A stretch of 64,000 bases of DNA, from positions 622,001 to 686,000 of the forward strand of contig JAODUO010000029.1 in NCBI GenBank assembly GCA_025642075.2. Reading direction: 5' to 3'. The notes below the pieces were generated by a model. The model was not told the origin of the DNA. It did no database searches and saw only the letters and a program-made list of their open reading frames with translations. Positions within the stretch are counted from its first letter, which is position 1, and every line of letters starts with the position of its first letter. Below are positions 36,301 through 50,800 of the stretch, in pieces. The position numbers and the translations under genes were made by a program. This DNA comes from Ridgeia piscesae (taxonomy: Eukaryota; Annelida; Polychaeta; Sabellida; Siboglinidae).

Positions 36301-38773
36301 ATCTGTTGTCATAATTTTTAATTATAACCTAATTGGAAAGCCTGTAATTAGTGAATGCAGTGCAAGTGATATTTCAACAGCTGATATTCACCAATCTTGT
36401 AGAGTCCAAACCATATCATACTTCATTTTAAAATTAAATATCTCAGTATATTCCACCATGTAAAGTGTGTACATGTAAAGGAGATATTTGTAGCAGTCAT
36501 TTGGTGTTTTATTTATGGTTATTTTTGCCGAGTAAATTGCACTACTTATAATGTTTGCATATTTAAAAATGTAGCTGGCAGATAGGGTGGTAAGTATATT
36601 GGCTTAGTGAAATGTATTGATGATTATGGGAAAATATGTAATTGTAATTTGAATAGGTTAATTTTATGATGTAAGAAATCAATTTCTGGATGTTTAGTGC
36701 CTGTAAATGTGTTTACCTATGATGAAGGAAAATGTTTTTGTAATGCATAAGTTTGTATTGATATCTTCCTGTATGTAAAATGCAGTTTCCAACCTAAACT
36801 AACTCACCACGTTGTACCAGAATTTATGACGGTCATATATATTTTTTTTATAAATTTGATATGGAATACCCTAAATGTATATAATTGTGATTATGTCCAG
36901 TGGGACAGTTTGCTATAAGGGGTCAATGAACTGCGGAGTAGGTCAGTCAACAATAACCATTCTAAAGAGCTTGCATGTGAATGCCATGACATTTAAATAA
37001 ATGCTTCTATTTTTTGCACCAATCAGTTTTGGGCATATGTTTTGTAGAAATAAAACTGTGGTGAGAAATGTTGCCTGCTACATGATGTGTAAAGTAATAA
37101 GCATTCGCATCACAGTAAATTAAGTAACAACATTTTTGAAGACACATCCTAAATTCACAGTCACTGTTGACTGACAGAAATCTGATCTTCATGACCTGAG
37201 AAGAATCCCACGGGCTGGTCAAAGTATCGTTCTCTCCTTGATTGTGTTCTTGCATATTTATGAGGCTACCAGGAAAGTGGTGTTGTTTTCAAAAGCTAAG
37301 AGTAAGACTGTTGAGTATGAGGTTGCTAAATGACATACTGTATTCTGGTGATTACCGACTGTTAATTACTGTGTGGGCAGATACAGACACATGCAGCGTT
37401 TATGGTCTTGATGTAATGTAGCTGTTATCCCAAAGGTATTCTGCTTTATAGAATAGTGCTGGTGATTTCATAATCATCCATCAATTGTGTAAAACATTAG
37501 TTACAATACAGAGATATGTTTAATTATTCACACCCATTTTATAAAAACAAAATTACCTTAATTAATGATATTGTTATTGGGTTTTATTTACATGTTGTTA
37601 TTGTTTTATTAAAATGATCTTAATACGTAACTTGTCTTTCTGTCTGACAGCATTTAATTATGTTACAATGGCATTTTCTGTGTGTGTTTATGTTTTATGC
37701 ATTAAATTGCATTTCATTTTCTTGTGAAGCAGTTTTCCATAAAACTAGAGACAGGTGTTTGTGATCATTCAAACATTGCCCGACTCCAATTTAGATGAAA
37801 TATTTTACACAGTTGTTGGCTCACATGAGACTATAAAAACTGCAACTTATGATAAAAATAGAGGAGAATTATTATTGAAGATACAGGTTAGTGAACTTTG
37901 ACCCAGTTTACATACTGACCATTACAAATTTACAGTAATGTTCATAAATCTGTTTCTAATAATGCTAGAAAGAAAGTAAGGCATCTTTGGAAAGCAGGTA
38001 AAATAAAACTACACCGATCGTTTTAATAAAACAAGAAAATTTTCATTTGTCCTGTTATCTATTATAAAATCATGTACTTGTCTTAGTGTTTTTATATTGT
38101 AATTTGCTGAAGCTTGCATTGATGACATGCAGGGCTTTATGCAGGATAAACATTATTGCCAGTCACATATGTTTTGGTGGACACATGGATGTTAACTTTT
38201 AAGCCAGTTTACAAACTTTAAAATGTGTCTGATGACCTGAAATGGACTACAAACACACATGTGACAACATATTCACTCACTTTCAAGGAATAACTAACAA
38301 TATCTATGATTTTGGAAGCCTTTTTTTGCTCCTTCATATTTTTACCCGTCCACCATATTTCTACCCGTCCATATTCGTTTTTACCCGTCCAAATGACGGG
38401 TGGACGGGTCTCTACATAAAGCTATGATGACGTGTGTTAAGTTTGCTTTAATAATGTCGCCTGTGTTTTTGTTGTAGATTTAATACAATGCACGAACGAG
38501 CCGAATGTATCCATACCGCAGCTTGCCAACCTGCTGATTGAGAGGACCCAACATGTCAGCTGGGTAGTTGTGTTCAAATCTCTAATCAGCTTACATCACT
38601 TGATGAACTATGGAAACGAGGTATGTTGTCGTTGTTGTTGTGCAGCTGTTTCCTTCAATCAGTTCCAGGAAGCTGCAGTCATGGTGGCATTTGTTGCCTC
38701 AGACGCAGTGTGACACAGTGTTGACACATTCTTTGGTAGCTGTGTCAACAGCTTGTTTACAGATCACTGCCTG

Positions 38774-38807
<34 letters not shown>

Positions 38808-41800
38808 GCAGATGTGTGATGAAACATGAAACATGAGGAGGTGGACGGGTGGCTTAGTATGCAGGTCACAACCATGTTGTATGCAGGTCACAACTGTAGT
38901 ATGTAAAGTCACAACTATGTACTATCATGGTCACAACCATGTTGTATGCAGATTTCACGAACTTATATACTGTACCCATTTATGTTAAAAACATGAAGCT
39001 GATGACATCGATATTTGACTCAAGTTGACTAACAGATCACATCACAATACGAAAGATACATTGGTGTAGGGGGCATTTTGATGAACTCAATTCAACAAGT
39101 TTTCAGAATTTTTAGTTAAACACAAATGTTTTGGTTTTATATACAAAAGTGTAAAGTGGCTTAATACATGCTGTCTTAACAAACTGTAGCGTATCTAGTA
39201 ATGTGACCAATTAAATAAAGAGAAAAGAAACAAGTCAAACTGCACACATATTGTGCCATGGTCAACAACGAGGCCAGATTTACTCGGAAGTTATAATGAC
39301 ACTGTATTCCATTTACTGTTATCAAAACTAGGGAAGCTTCAGACATCGATATTTGACTCAAGATTGACATAACCCAAACCCACATCATCCAAACCAAAAA
39401 ACCAAAATGCACCATTGGTGTAGGGGTCATTTTTATGAACTCAATTCAACAAGTTTTCAGATTTTTTAGTTAAACACAAATGTTTTGGTTGTTATATATG
39501 AGAAAGAGTGAAAGTGGCTGTGGCAACTCAGTCAATAATTGTATTAAAACATTATCTGTAGTTTAGTTGAGAACATGTTTTTCTTCTTTATAGGCTCTAA
39601 GTGCCACCTTCCCATGGGAACTACACTTGTATGATAGTGCCATAAGTACAATCAAGTGTCCCATGGCCTTTGAAATGGTCTGAGGAAATAAATGCTGCCC
39701 TTATGACAGTAAAGGACCCTGGAGCCTTGTTGCTTCAGGGCCTATGAAGTGCTGTGAACAGGAGTTGCTGTCTGATATCAGGACTATGCATCTCCAATAG
39801 GCCAACGCATCTGTCTTGGGGATTGCTGGGACACTCTGAGTTGGAATCCGTTAATTTTGTGCACTGACAATGATTTTATTTATGATCATGCTGATTGGCC
39901 ATAGCAAAAGGCACCACCATCAAACATAGTCTTGTTAAACAATTTTAATCGAAACTTGAAAGGCAGGTGTGTGCTAACCACACAGCATTGTGGTAACATG
40001 TTAACTGTAGTGGCAATAGGGCATAAACAGTTGGTGCATTGTATGTAATATAGCTAATCCAAACATCTCCCTTTTCACGCTGCAAAATAACTATTACCCC
40101 TGCCTCTGATGTGGAATTCCTCTTAAACGTTTGACACCCATAGAAAGCTATAGGTTAATTTAATCGTCCTCTTACTGGTAACACAGTAGATTGCTGTTTT
40201 TCACCATACAAATCTGACTTGCCCCAATGCAGTAAATTAATTGATGGTCCCTTCCCTGCGTTATAATTTTGTGTGGTAAGAAATTGATTGGTCTTCTTAT
40301 TGATCTGTGCCTCACATGTTACAGAATTGTTATGTTAAGCCTGGCTTGTCTCATTTATCTACACACTGTGTTCCCCAGGGGACGGCTAGTATTAACGACG
40401 TGTACAGTTTGGAGCAACTCCCTCCTATGTATCATCCGTGCAATATAACATCTGTGAAATATGTGTGATATCTATTGTGTTTGTTACTGTAAAGACTATG
40501 TATTCTGACACTACGTTTTAGGACACTTTAACATTGTACACAAATATAATTATTTATTTTCTGTTTCTGAATTTTTTTATTTTTACTTGTTTAATTCATG
40601 GAGTCGGTAATGAGTTTATTTTTAGACACCACACTTTTTGTGCTCTGTGTTTTTGGACAGTTGAAAATTTAATAATTTTTATGTATCCAAATACCTATAT
40701 TATTGATATCTTCATGACCATAATTGGCAGGCCATTAAACAAAAAATACCATAACCATAATACCATAATGAAAGACCAGTCATCAAAATGTTAGATGTAT
40801 TGTTTGACAACTCTCACATTTAAAGTTGGTGCTCAAATAAACAACTTAATTGAGTAGACACATTGTAACGGATCTGGATGTTTGGTTCTTTAAAGAAAAT
40901 GGAAAAGAATATACAAAAAGTGATTAATTTAGTGGTTAATAGAGGATCATGAGATTGTTCCCATGCAATATCATGAAAACAAAACACTGAAAATGATGGA
41001 TTAACATGGTTGGGTAAATGGACCAGTTATTGGACAGGTAGTAGGATTTAGTGACATCACGAAAACAGTATTATTTGCCAGGTGACAATACCAGCGTGTA
41101 GAATTAAATAAGTGACTTTGATGCTGAGCTTAACACTGGTTGGATCCACTCATACTTACCATGTTTGAGTAGAATTTTTTAAACAAAGTGTCCGATTGAT
41201 CATTGATGGTATCCAATAACACACATATTTACCCTATGGATTTCACTAAAATATGTTATGAATCTAGTTTATACTATATCAGTACTATATGAGAACATAA
41301 ATAAATGAATTTACAATTAACACTACAGTTTATGTGAGGCATTTTCAGTTCAAAGTTTAACTGCCTTGTTGATTCTTGCCTTCCAGCGATTCTCGCAGTA
41401 CCTTGCGTCAAACAACTGCACTTTAAATCTGGGGAGCTTTCTAGACAAAACAGGCGTGCAAGGTGAGTGTCCTTACTGTCAGTGCAATGATACATGTGTT
41501 TTTGGTGCATTGCCATCACAAGTAATCATGCAGTGAGCTTACTCCACCGTTGTAGGGCAGATTGATTGCGTGTTATTGCTGTAGTGTTAACCGAGGCTCC
41601 CTCGGTCGTCCATTCCTGCAGTTTGTTGACCAGGAGACGTTGCACAAATTGGCAAGGTCATCAGTAACTATTGATCACGAGTAGCGTAATGGAAGCATGT
41701 GAAAAATGTGGGATGCATCCACAAACGGTGCGGATCTGGCGTCCTCGTTAACACTCCATCCTGTGGCTAATGAGATGGCAGATCAGGAGAGGTAGATCCT

Positions 41801-44800
41801 GTTGACTTTGACCGGTCTGATTCTGTGGCTATTGTTCACACTGGGTCATCTCCGGGAGGTCATGTGACACTTCAGTCCACGGACTCGCACTCGCAGCTGG
41901 CAGCATCTAGACCACTGCTCAGTGTTCAAAGTCAACCCAGTCGCAGCCACTTAGCAGTCGGCAGTACTCTATTATTTATTTCTCAGCTTTCTCAGGTTTT
42001 GCCTGTCTCCTGTGATGTTGTGTTGATCCGAGTGTGATGTCAGTGACCTCAGTGTTGTGTTGTGTTGTGTTGTGTTGTGTTGTGTTGTGTTGTGTTGTGT
42101 TGTGTTGTGTTGTGTTGTGTTGTGTTGTGTTGTGTTGTGTTGTGTTGTGTTGTGTTGTGTTGTGTTGTGTAGCACCATTTGACCAGCATCACGACATCAT
42201 TGTGCCCTCTCTCTCACTCCACACAGCAGAAGCATTCTTCTTTGAAGCAACTATCTACCAATCTCGGAGATATCACATTGACTATGTTGCAGATTTTCCC
42301 ACTCGCACGATAATATTTTGCTGCTTTTTACTGTGTATTTGTGGGTTTCATTGCGGTCACAGAAGAGACAAAGAAACAGTGTCATTGATGTTTTTGTTTT
42401 TTATAATGTCAGGTTTTAATTACAATTTAGCTCTTTATAATATGCTATTTGTAGAACTAGATGGAATAAAAATGCTGGAATTAAATTGTCATTATGTGAT
42501 ATTAATTGTATTTCGGCCGTCAGTCTTAATGTCAGCATATTATAGAATATCAGTGTATTATATTCACTAATTATACCCACAGTATGTGTTTTTGGTATAT
42601 ATGTAGAACGTAAATGTACATTGATAAGTATATCGAACAATTAGTGTGATCTACTTAATAAATGTTGTTCATTCATGCAGGTTATGACATGTCAACATAC
42701 ATCAGACGCTATGCAAAATACCTGAATGAGAAGGCATACTCCTACAGGCATATGGCGTTTGATTTCTGCAAAGTCAAGAGGGGGTAAGTGGCATCCACCC
42801 TAAGGAAGATACTTGTTACAGTTTTGTTTTAAACTAGAGCATGTGTGAAACAGAAGCTGCCCCTGGAGTTTACGTCTTTCCGCTACGTGGTCCATGTGTG
42901 TGTATGTAAACGTGTGTGAGCATGTATACATGTATACATCATCTCTGTGATGCTACCACTTTGTGCTCACACATTTGTAAAATGTGACCAATAGGACACA
43001 CATAGTAAAAAAAATTCATATTCAATTTTCAGGGAGTAACATTTCTTTTTGACCCAGGTTAATTTTTATTTCCATTTTATCTTTGAAGCTGGTGTTTTTT
43101 TAATGAGAAATGCGGTTCTACTTAGCAGATTGACATTAGTCATAGTGTACTCCAACCCACTCCATACATTCAGTCATTCACACGAGAACGTAGAATGCCC
43201 GTCGTTTCATCCCAGGGAATGTAATCATGCAGGCATTGTGGTGGCCAGTGAAATATTCATCACTGCCCCAGATGGTTATGGTCTCGAGGCCCCAATAACC
43301 TTCCTCAGGACAAACTCTGCGGCAGTATTGACCAGCCAGCAAGCCCACGTGAATTACGCTGCACTCTGGTCAATACTCGTTGACCACCTGTACGCATAAA
43401 CGGCGCAGAATGTACCAGCGACCTTTCACTAGTGAAACACACTTTACGACAACGGTGCAGGATTCTCTCTCACTGTTTGACCCTTAAGCTGGTAGATTTG
43501 AGTCCATTCAGACCCTGGAGCGTGATTCATTTTTAGATTTTGAACTCGTGTGCTATAAATACTGATGCCCTTGGTGGATCGACACTGAAGAATGATCTAG
43601 CGGACGTGTAGAGTATTGATTGTAGCCGACGCAGGTCTCTGTTGATGCCCTGTCTCAGTTCACTCTGGCTGGCCCTGTGAACCAGCAGTGATGTTATTAC
43701 CCCTTGTCCACCTGCCGAACGTGAACATGAACTAGATCTGACAGACCTTGTCAACCCTGGTGAAATGCTGTACTTGGGTTTTATGTCCTACATTTGGGAC
43801 TAAGTTGAGGCTGCGGTCTACTAATCGACCTCATCTAGCAAGTAGTGTCTGATTTGTTGCTTGAATTGTTAACAATCTGGTAGCATGGCATTTTGTGTCT
43901 TTAAATAGACCATGTATACAGCTGTTATATCAACGACACTTTGTGTAATAGGGAATAATATTCCATGTGTTGCCGCATAGTTGTGTTACATGAATGGTTA
44001 TATTTCACAGTAGTAACTGGTGAGTGAACCTCAGTGCATTCTGGGATATTCTGTGTGGCTTCGTTCAGACAGGAAGTATGTCATCCTAGTGTGTTAGCAT
44101 CGTTTCAGCAAGTCACACAATTCTTGTTGCTCATTCCAACAAATAAAAAACTCAAGAGTATTAATTTTATAATCAAACTTATAAAGTTATATTGTATAAA
44201 TGCTACATAAATTAAAATAGTAAATGTTATTTATTTATACATTGACTATTCAATGAAATATGTTCATAGATAACTGGCACTGATAGTTAACAGGACTACT
44301 GCAGTATAGTTTGAAGTAGTAGTTTTACTAATTACAATAATTTATTAATTCTGTTAATTGAGGATTTATATCAATTATTGGAACTTTGTTAAATAGAAAA
44401 CATAATTAAGAACATTTAAAATTAGCTAACATATGGACTAGACAGATATGGGAATTGATTTATAGCTGATAAAAAACACGATACATGCTTGCATCTGTGA
44501 ACATTATAATTACTGCTCCAGGCATTACTCGGAAAATATCATGATGTTTGATCTATTTTTAAACTTAGGACACAATCTAGTTTTCAGGTATTGAACATTT
44601 TGCATTCATCGATATTCTTAAAGAGGAAAGGTCAAATTTTATTAAACTTAGTAACTAGTGTTAATTGAATGGATATAATATGATCTTGATTCTTAATGTT
44701 TACATCACATGGCTACATGTTTGCCTCTCAAGAAACTTATGTTGAGTGGTCAGTATATTCCAACTGAGGGGGAATCATTTTCTACATACAAACTACGTTA

Positions 44801-47800
44801 CTAAATGTAATTGTTATGTCACGTTTAGAATAATGCCAGTGCTGTTTGTTTACCAGTAACTTTAGTTATCTATGCAGTGGTGCCTGCTACACAGACAATG
44901 GTGATTGTATGCCCAGTGGAGTCTGGATGGAGAGGTGGCTGGAGATGGGTCTACCACACTCTGTGTTCTCAGACTACAGATAAGGCAGCCTGGCGCATAC
45001 TCTGCATCGGTGCATCAGTGTCACTGACCACATGCTGTGTGGTAAATCTCTGCACTCTTGTTGGTTTTTCTCTGGCTGGCCCACATTTCTAGGTTGATGT
45101 CACACTGCTGCGTGACGTACATAAATGTATGCGCAATCTGGGATTGTTTCCAACAGTCGATATTTGTGCATGGAGAATTATTTCAAGCCTTTCTGTGGGA
45201 AACAACAATAATTGAGGAAGATGTTATAACAAATTATTGCAGTTAATATCAGTTATGTAACTAGATTTTGCAGTAAAATTACAAGACTGTTTTTTAACAG
45301 TCTTGACTGGCACAGTTCATAAATTCATAATAATCCAAACAGAAATGAATTTAACATAAACCTGGTTACTTTACATCGTTTTATAAACAAGCTTTTTCAT
45401 CACTCTAGAATACTCTGCTATTTTCTTTTATATGAAATTTCTCTTTTGGCTGGGGGATGTTCTCATGTGAGTCCACTGTCCTCCTGGCTGCCTGTTGTCA
45501 TTAGCACACAATCAACTTCCTTCCTACTGTCCAACGCAAGTGCCACAATCTTGACTGCTCTGTGGAGAAGTCACTATTAACCAGTCATGTGTATTTGATG
45601 ATGCAGATAAGGTCAATGGCAGTGAAGACTCTCTGACACTCGGCTGTCATTATCTGCCTCGTTTGATACTAAATCAAGTCCAAGCAGTTTGTTCCAAGAC
45701 TCCATCTGGTCAGGACTGGAGAGTGTCTGTCTTGACTCCATCTGGTCAGGACTGGAGAGTGTATGTGTTGACTCCATCTGGTCAGGATTGAGAGTGTCTG
45801 TGTTGACTCCATCTGGTCAGGACTGGAGAGTGTCTGTCTTGACTCCATCTGGTCAGGACCGGAGAGTGTATGTGTTGACTCCATCTGGTCAGGATTGAGA
45901 GTGTCTGCGTTGACTCCATCTGGTCAGGACTGGAGAGTGTCTGTCTTGACTCCATCTGGTCAGGACTGAGAGTGTCTGTGTTGACTCCATCTGGTCAGGA
46001 CTGAGAGTGTCTGTCTTGACTCCATCTGGTCAGGACTGGAGAGTGTCTGTCTTGACTCCATCTGGTCAGGACTGGAGAGTGTCTGTCTTGACTCCATCTG
46101 GTCAGGGCTGAGAGTGTCTGTCCTGACTCCATCTGGTCAGGACTGGAGAGTGTCAGTGTTGACTCCATCTGGTCAGGACTGGAGAGTGTCAGTGTTGACT
46201 CCATCTGGTCAGGACTGGAGAAGTGTTTTTTGTCGTTGAACTCCATCTGGTCAGGACTGAGAGTATCAGTGTTGACTCCATCTGGTCAAGACTGGAGAGT
46301 GTCAGTGTTGACTCCATCTGGTCAGGACTGAGAGTGTCAGTGTTGACTCCATCTGGTCAGGACTGGAGAGTGTCAGTGTTGACTCCATCTGGTCAGGACT
46401 GAGAGTGTCAGTGTTGACTCCATCTGGTCAGGACTGGAGAGTGTCAGTGTTGACTCCATCTGGTCAGGACTGAGAGTGTCAGTGTTGACTCCATCTGGTC
46501 AGGACTGGAGAGTGTCAGTGTTGACTCCATCTGGTCAAGGACTGAGAGTGTCAGTGTTGACTCCATCTGGTCAAGACTGGAGAGTGTCAGTGTTGACTCC
46601 ATCTGGTCAGGACTGAGAGTGTCAGTGTTGACTCCATCTGGTCAGGACTGAGAGTGTCTGTCTTGACTCCATCTGGTCAAGACTGGAGAGTGTCAGTGTT
46701 GACTCCATCTGGTCAGGACTGGAGAGTGTCAGTGTTGACTCCATCTGGTCAAGACTGGAGAGTGTCAGTGTTGACTCCATCTGGTCAGGACTGGAGAGTG
46801 TCAGTGTTGACTCCATCTGGTCAGGACTGAGAGTATCAGTGTTGACTCCATCTGGTCAAGACTGGAGAGTGTCAGTGTTGACTCCATCTGGTCAAGACTG
46901 AGAGTGTCAGTGTTGACTCCATCTGGTCAGGACTGAGAGTGTCAGTGTTGACTCCATCTGGTCAGGACTGAGAGTGTCAGTGTTGACTCCATCTGGTCAG
47001 GACTGAGAGTGTCTGTCTTGACTCCATCTGGTCAAGACTGGAGAGTGTCAGTGTTGACTCCATCTGGTCAAGACTGGAGAGTGTCAGTGTTGACTCCATC
47101 TGATCAAGACTGGAGAGTGTCAGTGTTGACTCCATCTGGTCAGGACTGGAGAGTGTCTGTCTTGACTCCATCTGGTCAAGACTGGAGAGTGTCAGTGTTG
47201 ACTCCATCTGGTCAAGACTGGAGAGTGTCAGTGTTGACTCCATCTGGTCAGGACTGAGAGTGTCTGTCTTGACTCCATCTGGTCAAGACTGGAGAGTGTC
47301 AGTGTTGACTCCATCTGGTCAAGACTGAGAGTGTCAGTGTTGACTCCATCTGGTCAGGACTGAGAGTGTCAGTGTTGACTCCATCTGGTCAAGACTGGAG
47401 AGTGTCAGCGTTGACTCCATCTGGTCAGGACTGGAGAGTGTCAGTGTTGACTCCATCTGGTCAGGACTGGAGAGTGTCAGTATTGACTCCATCTGGTCAG
47501 GACTGAGAGTATCAGTGATGACTCCATCTGGTCAGAACTGAGAGCCTGTGTGGTCATGCCTGGTCCCCTGATTATTCTCGTCATACGATGCAGCCACTGA
47601 ATATTTAATTATCCAACCAAAACACCTGCTTCTTATGTGCATGGCCCCTCGCATACATGTGCTGTGGTGTGCAGCTCACATGGATGTGTCCTTTCAGCCA
47701 AGAAAAAAAATATTTTTAAAGCAGTTTAAAACGTCCGGTCATTGTTGTATTAGTTAATCCTGATATGACCTGTGCACATGCTATGTAGAAATGGACCATC

Positions 47801-50800
47801 GTACATTTGGATGTAGTTATTTGTGAAGGAGAGTCCAATAAAATGTAGTTAGTTGCGTTTTGAGTGAAGAGATCATGGCCTATACTGAGCAGGCTATCAA
47901 AAGGGACTGGTTGTTGAATATGCACCCACCGGTTGTTGAAAAGAGATAGACACTCCTTTGGCCTAATTGAAAGGTGTGATCTGTACACAAATTGAGTGCT
48001 GGAGAATGCAGTTGTGGTCCATGGAATGTAGTAGGGCGTTGGATTATGTTTGAGTAGTATACTTATGTTTGAGTAGTATTGGCTTACTAAGTGCAACTTA
48101 TCTGGGTATAAGTAATTAAGTATTATTGCAACGCTGTCATTGCATAACTTATCTATGTCTTATACGGGGCTTTTTGTTTGAAATATTTTTTTTAGTATAC
48201 AATTGTGGTTTTTGGCATTTTGTTATGTTGAATATGTCGTCAACATATGACATAGTCTTTGGACCATACAAAATAGCCAGAAACATCTGCAAACAGAAAG
48301 GTGTATACAATTTATTTTAGAATAATTAAAAAGGTAAAAAGCAGAATTTCGCAACATGCAATGGAATCCCCAACTATTTGGTTGACATCATATTTAGTAC
48401 ACTGCAGTGAATCCTTGACACAGCCCTCAAATGAAATCCTTGGGAAACAACCACACTTTCTGTATTCAGTATTATATTCCTGCTGACTGGTTCAGCACTG
48501 CAGGCAGTCCATGCCACGTATGGATTCTGGGAGTGACTTGGTTCTTGTCAACTTACTGTAGACCGAACATGATCCGTAGGCTGGTAACACCGCTAGTAAG
48601 AAACTGCTGTAATGTTTAGGTTCACTTCCCTTTACGTTTGCAACGGCATTGAATGGGCCTGTGACAGTTATGAATCTGTAGGAATGTGAAATATGTGACA
48701 CGTATACGTGTCTTAGGTGACCAGGTGACACCATTCAGGACAACTGTCTGGCTGGCTTCACTCACTCTAATGCACCATTCAGGACAACTGTCTGGCTGTC
48801 TTCATTTCGACTATATTGCTCCATTCAGGACAACTGTCTGGCTGTCTTCATTTCGATTGTTTTGCACCATTCAGGACAACTGTCTGGCTGTCTTCATTTC
48901 GACTATATTGCTCCATTCAGGACAACTGTCTGTCTGTCTTCATTTCGATTGTTTTGCTCCATTCAGGACAACTGTCTGGCTGTCTTCATTTCGATTGTTT
49001 TGCACCATTCAGGACAACTGTCTGGCTATCTTCATTTCGACTATATTGCTCCATTCAGGACAACTGTCTGTCTGTCTTCATTTCGATTGTTTTGCACCAT
49101 TCAGGACAACTGTCTGGCTGTCTTCATTTCGACTATATTGCTCCATTCAGGACAACTGTCTGTCTGTCTTCATTTCGATTGTTTTGCACCATTCAGGACA
49201 ACTGTCTGCTATCTTCATTTCGACTATATTGCTCCATTCAGGACAACTGTCTGTCTGTCTTCATTTCGATTGTTTTGCACCATTCAGGACAACTGTCTGG
49301 CTATCTTCATTTCGACTATATTGCTCCATTCAGGACAACTGTCTGTCTTCATTTCGATTGTTTTGCACCATTCAGGACAACTGTCTGGCTATCTTCATTT
49401 TGACTATATTGCTCCATTCAGGACAACTGTTCGTTCTATCTTCATTTCGATTGTTTTGCTCCATTCAGGACAACTGTCTGGCTGTCTTCATTTCGATTGT
49501 TTTGCACCATTCAGGACAACTGTCTGGCTGTCTTCATTTCGACTATATTGCTCCATTCAGGACAACTGTCTGTCTGTCTTCATTTCGATTGTTTTGCACC
49601 ATTCAGGACAACTGTGTGTCTGTCTTCATTTCGATTGTTTTGCTCCATTCAGGACAACTGTCTGGCTGTCTTCATTTCGACTATATTGCTCCATTCAGGA
49701 CAACTGTCTGTCTGTCTTCGTTTCGATTGTTTTGCACCATTCAGGACAACTGTCTGGCTGTCTTCATTTCGACTATATTGCTCCATTCAGGACAACTGTC
49801 TGTCTGTCTTCATTTCGATTGTTTTGCACCATTCAGGACAACTGTCTGGCTATCTTCATTTCGACTATATTGCTCCATTCAGGACAACTGTCTGTCTGTC
49901 TTCATTTCGATTGTTTTGTACCATTCAGGACAACTGTCTGGCTGTCTTCATTTCGACTATATTGCTCCATTCAGGACAACTGTCTGTCTGTCTTCATTTC
50001 GATTGTTTTGCACCATTCAGGACAACTGTCTGGCTGTCTTCATTTCGATTGTTTTGCACCATTCAGGACAACTGTCTGGCTATCTTCATTTCAACTATAT
50101 TGCTCCATTCAGGACAACTGTCTGGCTGTCTTTATTTCTTATATTGTATTGCACCATTCAGGAGTCAGGACAACTGTCTGGCTGTCTTCATTTCTTATAT
50201 TGTATTGCACCATTCAGGAGTCAGAACAACTGTCTGGCTATCTTCATTTTCTTCATGTTGAGTGTATTGCACTGTTCAGACAACAGTCTGATTGTCTTCA
50301 CTTGACTACCCGGTATATTGAAAAGTATAGTGCTGGTATTTTCGGCATGACTTACACCTAGAGAGAAATAAACTGGAGTGGGACAAGTAACTCAAAATAT
50401 ACAAAGATACAAAAAAGATACAAAGTAGAAATTTACACTTGTCAACTCACATCTATGTGGATGAGATACATTAATTACTGTAAAAAGATGACCTGTAAAC
50501 TTGATGTAACTTGCTGTGAGCTGCCTCGATCTCACAGCCACTGGCCACTGATTCACCTACCTACTGTGCCTGATTGAATGAAAGCCTGCCACTTCTGCTC
50601 TCACGTGCTGTTTCTCTAAACCTATGCTCTTCCTGGCATACGTATAGAAGTCACCCAGGGGGCCTCCATGTTAAAAGTCGTCCATTATTTGGCCCATTTG
50701 TCGTAGACCAGTGATTGTTTTTATTACTGTGCTGAAAATATTCTTGTGGTCAATACATTAAACTGACGACAGTAAATAGTTAAAGTTTATACACTAGCCG

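Larger units (their letters stand above)
30350..38477 (+). other. PICALM: PICALM intron 1 (8.1 kb)
   Basis: A GTGAGT...TTGTAG intron. It holds four copies of the hAT-type MITE family (F, B, C, D), an inverted-repeat element at 34.21-34.82 kb, and a diffuse AAATACAAATAC-type repeat at about 36.01-36.17 kb. No further coding exon is supported, apart from the weak coding-like stretch at 34803-34920. Confidence 0.85.
38621..41386 (+). other. PICALM: PICALM intron 2 (2.8 kb)
   Basis: GTATGT...TTCCAG. Contains the CA tract and the duplicated segment described separately; no other gene seen. Confidence 0.9.

Noticed and set aside
43049..43399. A 116-codon open frame in intron 4
   Set aside because: No recognisable domain and no splice sites linking it to PICALM; it lies in sequence that looks neutral.
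48686..50361. Open frames of 539, 499 and 254 codons
   Set aside because: They are produced by the stop-free 46-bp repeat inside PICALM intron 4. All three plus frames are open, and there is no start context or non-repeat domain.
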